The notes under the pieces were generated by a model, which made no database searches, was not told where the DNA came from, and saw only the letters and a program-made list of their open reading frames with translations. DNA of 7,872 nt from Akkermansiaceae bacterium (GTDB taxonomy: Bacteria; Verrucomicrobiota; Verrucomicrobiia; Verrucomicrobiales; Akkermansiaceae). Shown here piece by piece: positions 5,636 through 7,872 of the stretch. The stretch covers positions 1 through 7,872 of the forward strand of contig JALZWJ010000381.1 in assembly GCA_023300065.1 (NCBI GenBank). The letters run 5' to 3'. Positions within the stretch are counted from its first letter, which is position 1; each line of letters opens with the position of its first letter. Made by a program: the position numbers and the translations under genes.

Positions 5636-7726
5636 ATGTCAGACGAGGCGAACAAATGGCAACTCCGTCACCAACGGGAGAAGAACGCGCGTCTCGAGGC
5701 TGAGAAATTACTGGAAGAAAAAAGCAGCCAACTCTACGAGGCCAACGAGCTTTTAAAGAAGAAGGTCCAAGTCGAGTCCTCTAAGCTCCGCCGTGAAGAG
5801 AAAAAATTCACCGCCCTTTTTCACTCATCCGCCGAGGGGATCATCCTCCACACCCCCGAGGGCGTGATTCTCGATGTGAATCACGCCATCTGTCATCTGC
5901 TCGGAATCAACAGCGAGCGACTGATCGGGACCCACGTTACCCGGCTCTACCCGGATGAATCGCTCGAAACCTGCTCAAAGGCTCTCGACCAAGTCATGGA
6001 ACAGGGTTTCCTGAGGACTGAAAATCTCATGAAACGGATCGACGGTTCGACGGTTTCAGTCGAAATTTCCGCCACGCGATTTGAAGTCGATGATCAGTTC
6101 ATCATCCAAGGCATCATCCGAGACATCACACAGTTACAGAAAGCGGCCGCAAAACTCAAGGCTGCCACTGAAACCGCGATACGCGCCAATGAAGCGAAGT
6201 CTCTCTTCCTCGCCACCATGAGTCACGAGATCCGCACCCCCCTTAATGGCATCATCGGATTCACCAGTCTCCTCCGCCAGACCGAACTCAACAGCGAGCA
6301 GAAAGAGCAAGTCGATATCATCAAAAAAAGCGGGGACCTCCTCCTAAATGTCATCAGCGATATTCTCGATTTCTCCCGTATCGAAAGCGGACAGATCGAA
6401 CTCGAAGAAGAAGACTACTGCCTCACCGAATGCATCGAGGAAACGCTCGATATCCATGCCCAGTCATCTGCCCTCAAACAAGTCGAACTCCTCTACTTCA
6501 TCGATCCTGGTGTGCCAACCAAGCTTCACGGAGATTCAGGTCGCTTGAAGCAAATCCTTCTTAACTTAGTCTCCAACGGGCTTAAGTTCACAGAAGCAGG
6601 AGCGATCACGATCCGCGTGGTCTTCCACCGCGCAAACGAACTGAAGATCACCGTTTCCGATACCGGGATTGGTTTCCCCGACTCGATTAAAGAACAACTC
6701 TTTAGCGCCTTCCAACAAGCTGATGCCTCGACGACGAGACGCTACGGCGGCACCGGACTAGGCCTCGCGATTTGCCGCCAGCTCGTCAAGGTGATGGGGG
6801 GAAGCATCACGGCAAATTCCGTGGTCGATCAGGGCTCCGATTTTATCATCACTCTCCCCTTCTCCCCTGCGAAGGCTCCAGCGGAACCGGTCAATAAGAT
6901 GACCGACCGAATCCGTGGGCTCAATCTACTCGTAGTCGACGACAATTTCACGAACCTCGACTTCATGAAAGCACGCCTTACCAAGTGGGGCTGCACCGTA
7001 ACGACCGCCTCGCACGGTCACGAGGCTCTCAAAATTCTCCAGTCGAGCGAACAACCCTTCGATCTCTTTTTGCTCGATATGCTCATGCCAGACATAGACG
7101 GCCTTGAACTCGCTCAGCAATTCACAAAACTCCTCGGAGATAAAACCCCCGGCATGGTCTTGGTCACCTCATCGCGTCTCGGAGAAGAGAAAGAGGAAGC
7201 GCTAGCCCTCGGATTCGCCAAAGTCATTTACAAACCAGTCCGCCAAAACGAACTGCTCTCAGCAATTTCTCATTCACTCCAGAAGAGGCCGATTTTAAAA
7301 AAGCCAGTCTCAAACAAAGGGGTCGATCAAACGATTCCGATCCACAACAACACCTTCGCCCTGATCGTTGAAGACAATCCTATCAATGCGAAGCTCGCCA
7401 AAATTGTCATCGAACGACTTAATATTACATGCCATCTCGCACAAAACGGAGCGGAAGCGCTGGAGATCCTCAAAGAAAAAACGATCTACGACCTCATCTT
7501 CATGGACATTCAAATGCCCATCATGGATGGCCTGGAGACCACCTCCCGCATCCGGAGCGGCCAAGCTGGCTCCCATTACAAAGAAATCCCCATCGTCGCA
7601 ATGACCGCAAATGCACTCGCCGAAGACGAAGCCCGCTGCCTCAACGCCGGGATGACAAGATACCTCTCAAAGCCGATCGACTTCGAGAAACTCACCGAGA
7701 CTGTCCATCTTCTCCGTCGCTCCTAA
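5636..7726 (+). CDS. Soluble hybrid sensor kinase, PAS-HisKA-HATPase-REC-REC (H-NOX partner kinase)
   Basis: A 696-residue kinase with no membrane segment. In order: an N-terminal charged coiled coil (about 8-55, with EAEKLLEEKSSQLYEANELL), a PAS domain (about 57-165), HisKA with SHEIRTPLNG and phospho-His197, HATPase_c with N-box N310/N314, G1 DTGIG (342-346) and G2 GGTGLGLA (371-378), then two receivers. Receiver 1 (about 429-548) has D435/D436, D481, T511 and K533; receiver 2 (about 573-693) has E579/D580, D624, T657 and K679. Both look functional. The protein lacks a C-terminal HPt domain, so it needs a separate one, and one is encoded at 3331-3687. The 5-base gap to H-NOX implies tight co-translation and a direct partnership, as for HnoK in Shewanella or HqsK in Vibrio. 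The PAS ligand cannot be read from sequence. NO-bound H-NOX usually inhibits its kinase in other species, which is only an expectation here. No SD sequence is visible. Confidence 0.94.
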   Translation: MSDEANKWQLRHQREKNARLEAEKLLEEKSSQLYEANELLKKKVQVESSKLRREEKKFTALFHSSAEGIILHTPEGVILDVNHAICHLLGINSERLIGTHVTRLYPDESLETCSKALDQVMEQGFLRTENLMKRIDGSTVSVEISATRFEVDDQFIIQGIIRDITQLQKAAAKLKAATETAIRANEAKSLFLATMSHEIRTPLNGIIGFTSLLRQTELNSEQKEQVDIIKKSGDLLLNVISDILDFSRIESGQIELEEEDYCLTECIEETLDIHAQSSALKQVELLYFIDPGVPTKLHGDSGRLKQILLNLVSNGLKFTEAGAITIRVVFHRANELKITVSDTGIGFPDSIKEQLFSAFQQADASTTRRYGGTGLGLAICRQLVKVMGGSITANSVVDQGSDFIITLPFSPAKAPAEPVNKMTDRIRGLNLLVVDDNFTNLDFMKARLTKWGCTVTTASHGHEALKILQSSEQPFDLFLLDMLMPDIDGLELAQQFTKLLGDKTPGMVLVTSSRLGEEKEEALALGFAKVIYKPVRQNELLSAISHSLQKRPILKKPVSNKGVDQTIPIHNNTFALIVEDNPINAKLAKIVIERLNITCHLAQNGAEALEILKEKTIYDLIFMDIQMPIMDGLETTSRIRSGQAGSHYKEIPIVAMTANALAEDEARCLNAGMTRYLSKPIDFEKLTETVHLLRRS

Positions 7727-7800
7727 ACAACTGCCCGCCCTCCATTCCCACCGAAGCAGGCGGTATTCTTCTGTCTCTCTTCCCGACACCCATACATAAA
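7727..7800. other. Convergent spacer after the kinase gene
   Basis: A short non-coding stretch, C-rich on the plus strand, between the kinase stop codon and the rRNA terminator. The only plus-strand structure is a weak dyad, CCGCC (7735-7739) with GGCGG (7759-7763), a 19-base loop and TATTCTT after it. It is too weak to call a terminator. The plus-strand transcript may instead end at the larger hairpin downstream or by Rho. Confidence 0.5.
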
Positions 7801-7836
7801 AGAACCCCGCTTGTTGGACTTAACCAACAAACGGGG
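7796..7836 (-). terminator. Rho-independent terminator of the rRNA operon
   Basis: A 13-base hairpin formed by 7805-7817 and 7824-7836 with a 6-base loop. In the minus-strand RNA it reads CCCCGUUUGUUGG, a loop, then CCAACAAGCGGGG, fully paired with one U-G wobble, followed by UUCUUUU. In the plus-strand RNA the same position is a C-A mismatch and no U-run follows. The hairpin therefore points to the minus strand and sits just beyond the 5S rRNA 3' end. Confidence 0.88.
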
Positions 7837-7843
7837 CTTATAA

Positions 7844-7872
7844 CTGGCGACGACCTACTCTCACAGGACCTA
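7844..7872 (-). rRNA. rrf: 5S ribosomal RNA, 3' end only (runs off the right edge)
   Basis: The reverse complement ends GAGAGTAGGTCGTCGCCAG, which matches the conserved 3' part of bacterial 5S rRNA (Escherichia coli has GAGAGTAGGGAACTGCCAG at this place). Only about 29 of roughly 115-120 bases are in the window. The exact mature 3' end is approximate to a few bases. The terminator immediately beyond it supports 5S being the last gene of an rRNA operon that comes in from the right. Confidence 0.87.

Noticed and set aside
7735..7763. Plus-strand terminator for the kinase gene
   Set aside because: Only a 5-base stem with a 19-base loop and a broken T-run; too weak to support.
1..7872. Mobile elements, CRISPR arrays, tRNA genes or attachment sites
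   Set aside because: No transposase or integrase, no repeat-spacer pattern, no tRNA cloverleaf and no direct-repeat boundaries were seen on either strand.

Overview
The window looks chromosomal and comes from a Gram-negative (diderm) bacterium. The evidence is a lipoprotein-type outer-membrane efflux channel, a sigma-54 type response regulator and the edge of an rRNA operon. The DNA is moderately GC-rich, and almost no start codon is preceded by a clear Shine-Dalgarno sequence. This suggests a lineage that relies little on SD pairing. Verrucomicrobiota or a relative would fit, but that is a low-confidence guess; the full 5S/23S sequence just outside the window would settle it.

Region 1 (1-1728, minus strand) holds two glycosyltransferases in one transcription unit. 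A GT2 polyprenol-phosphate-type enzyme (715-1728) is followed by a GT4 enzyme that runs off the left edge (1-677). They probably build or modify a cell-surface glycan or glycolipid. Region 2 (1729-3361) is a 184-base divergent intergenic stretch and an orphan NodT/OprM-type outer-membrane efflux lipoprotein on the plus strand. A strong dyad, 9-base perfect arms separated by 13 bases, lies just before its GTG start and looks like a repressor operator.

Region 3 (3331-7726) is the most interesting part: a self-contained gas-sensing phosphorelay. A single-domain histidine phosphotransfer (HPt) protein is on the minus strand. Facing away from it on the plus strand are a REC-AAA+-Fis response regulator with an intact GAFTGA motif, an H-NOX heme nitric-oxide sensor, and a soluble PAS-HisKA-HATPase-REC-REC hybrid kinase that starts 5 bases after the H-NOX stop. 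The likely flow is: H-NOX binds NO and changes kinase activity; phosphate then passes from kinase His197 to a receiver Asp, to HPt His61, to response-regulator Asp53, and finally alters sigma-54-dependent transcription. The part list matches the Vibrio H-NOX/HqsK-LuxU-LuxO circuit, but here all parts sit at one locus. The H-NOX distal pocket appears to lack the polar residues that stabilise O2, which favours NO as the ligand.

Region 4 (7727-7872) is a short convergent spacer. It contains a strong minus-strand terminator hairpin and the 3' end of a 5S rRNA gene on the minus strand, so the phosphorelay operon sits tail-to-tail with an rRNA operon.
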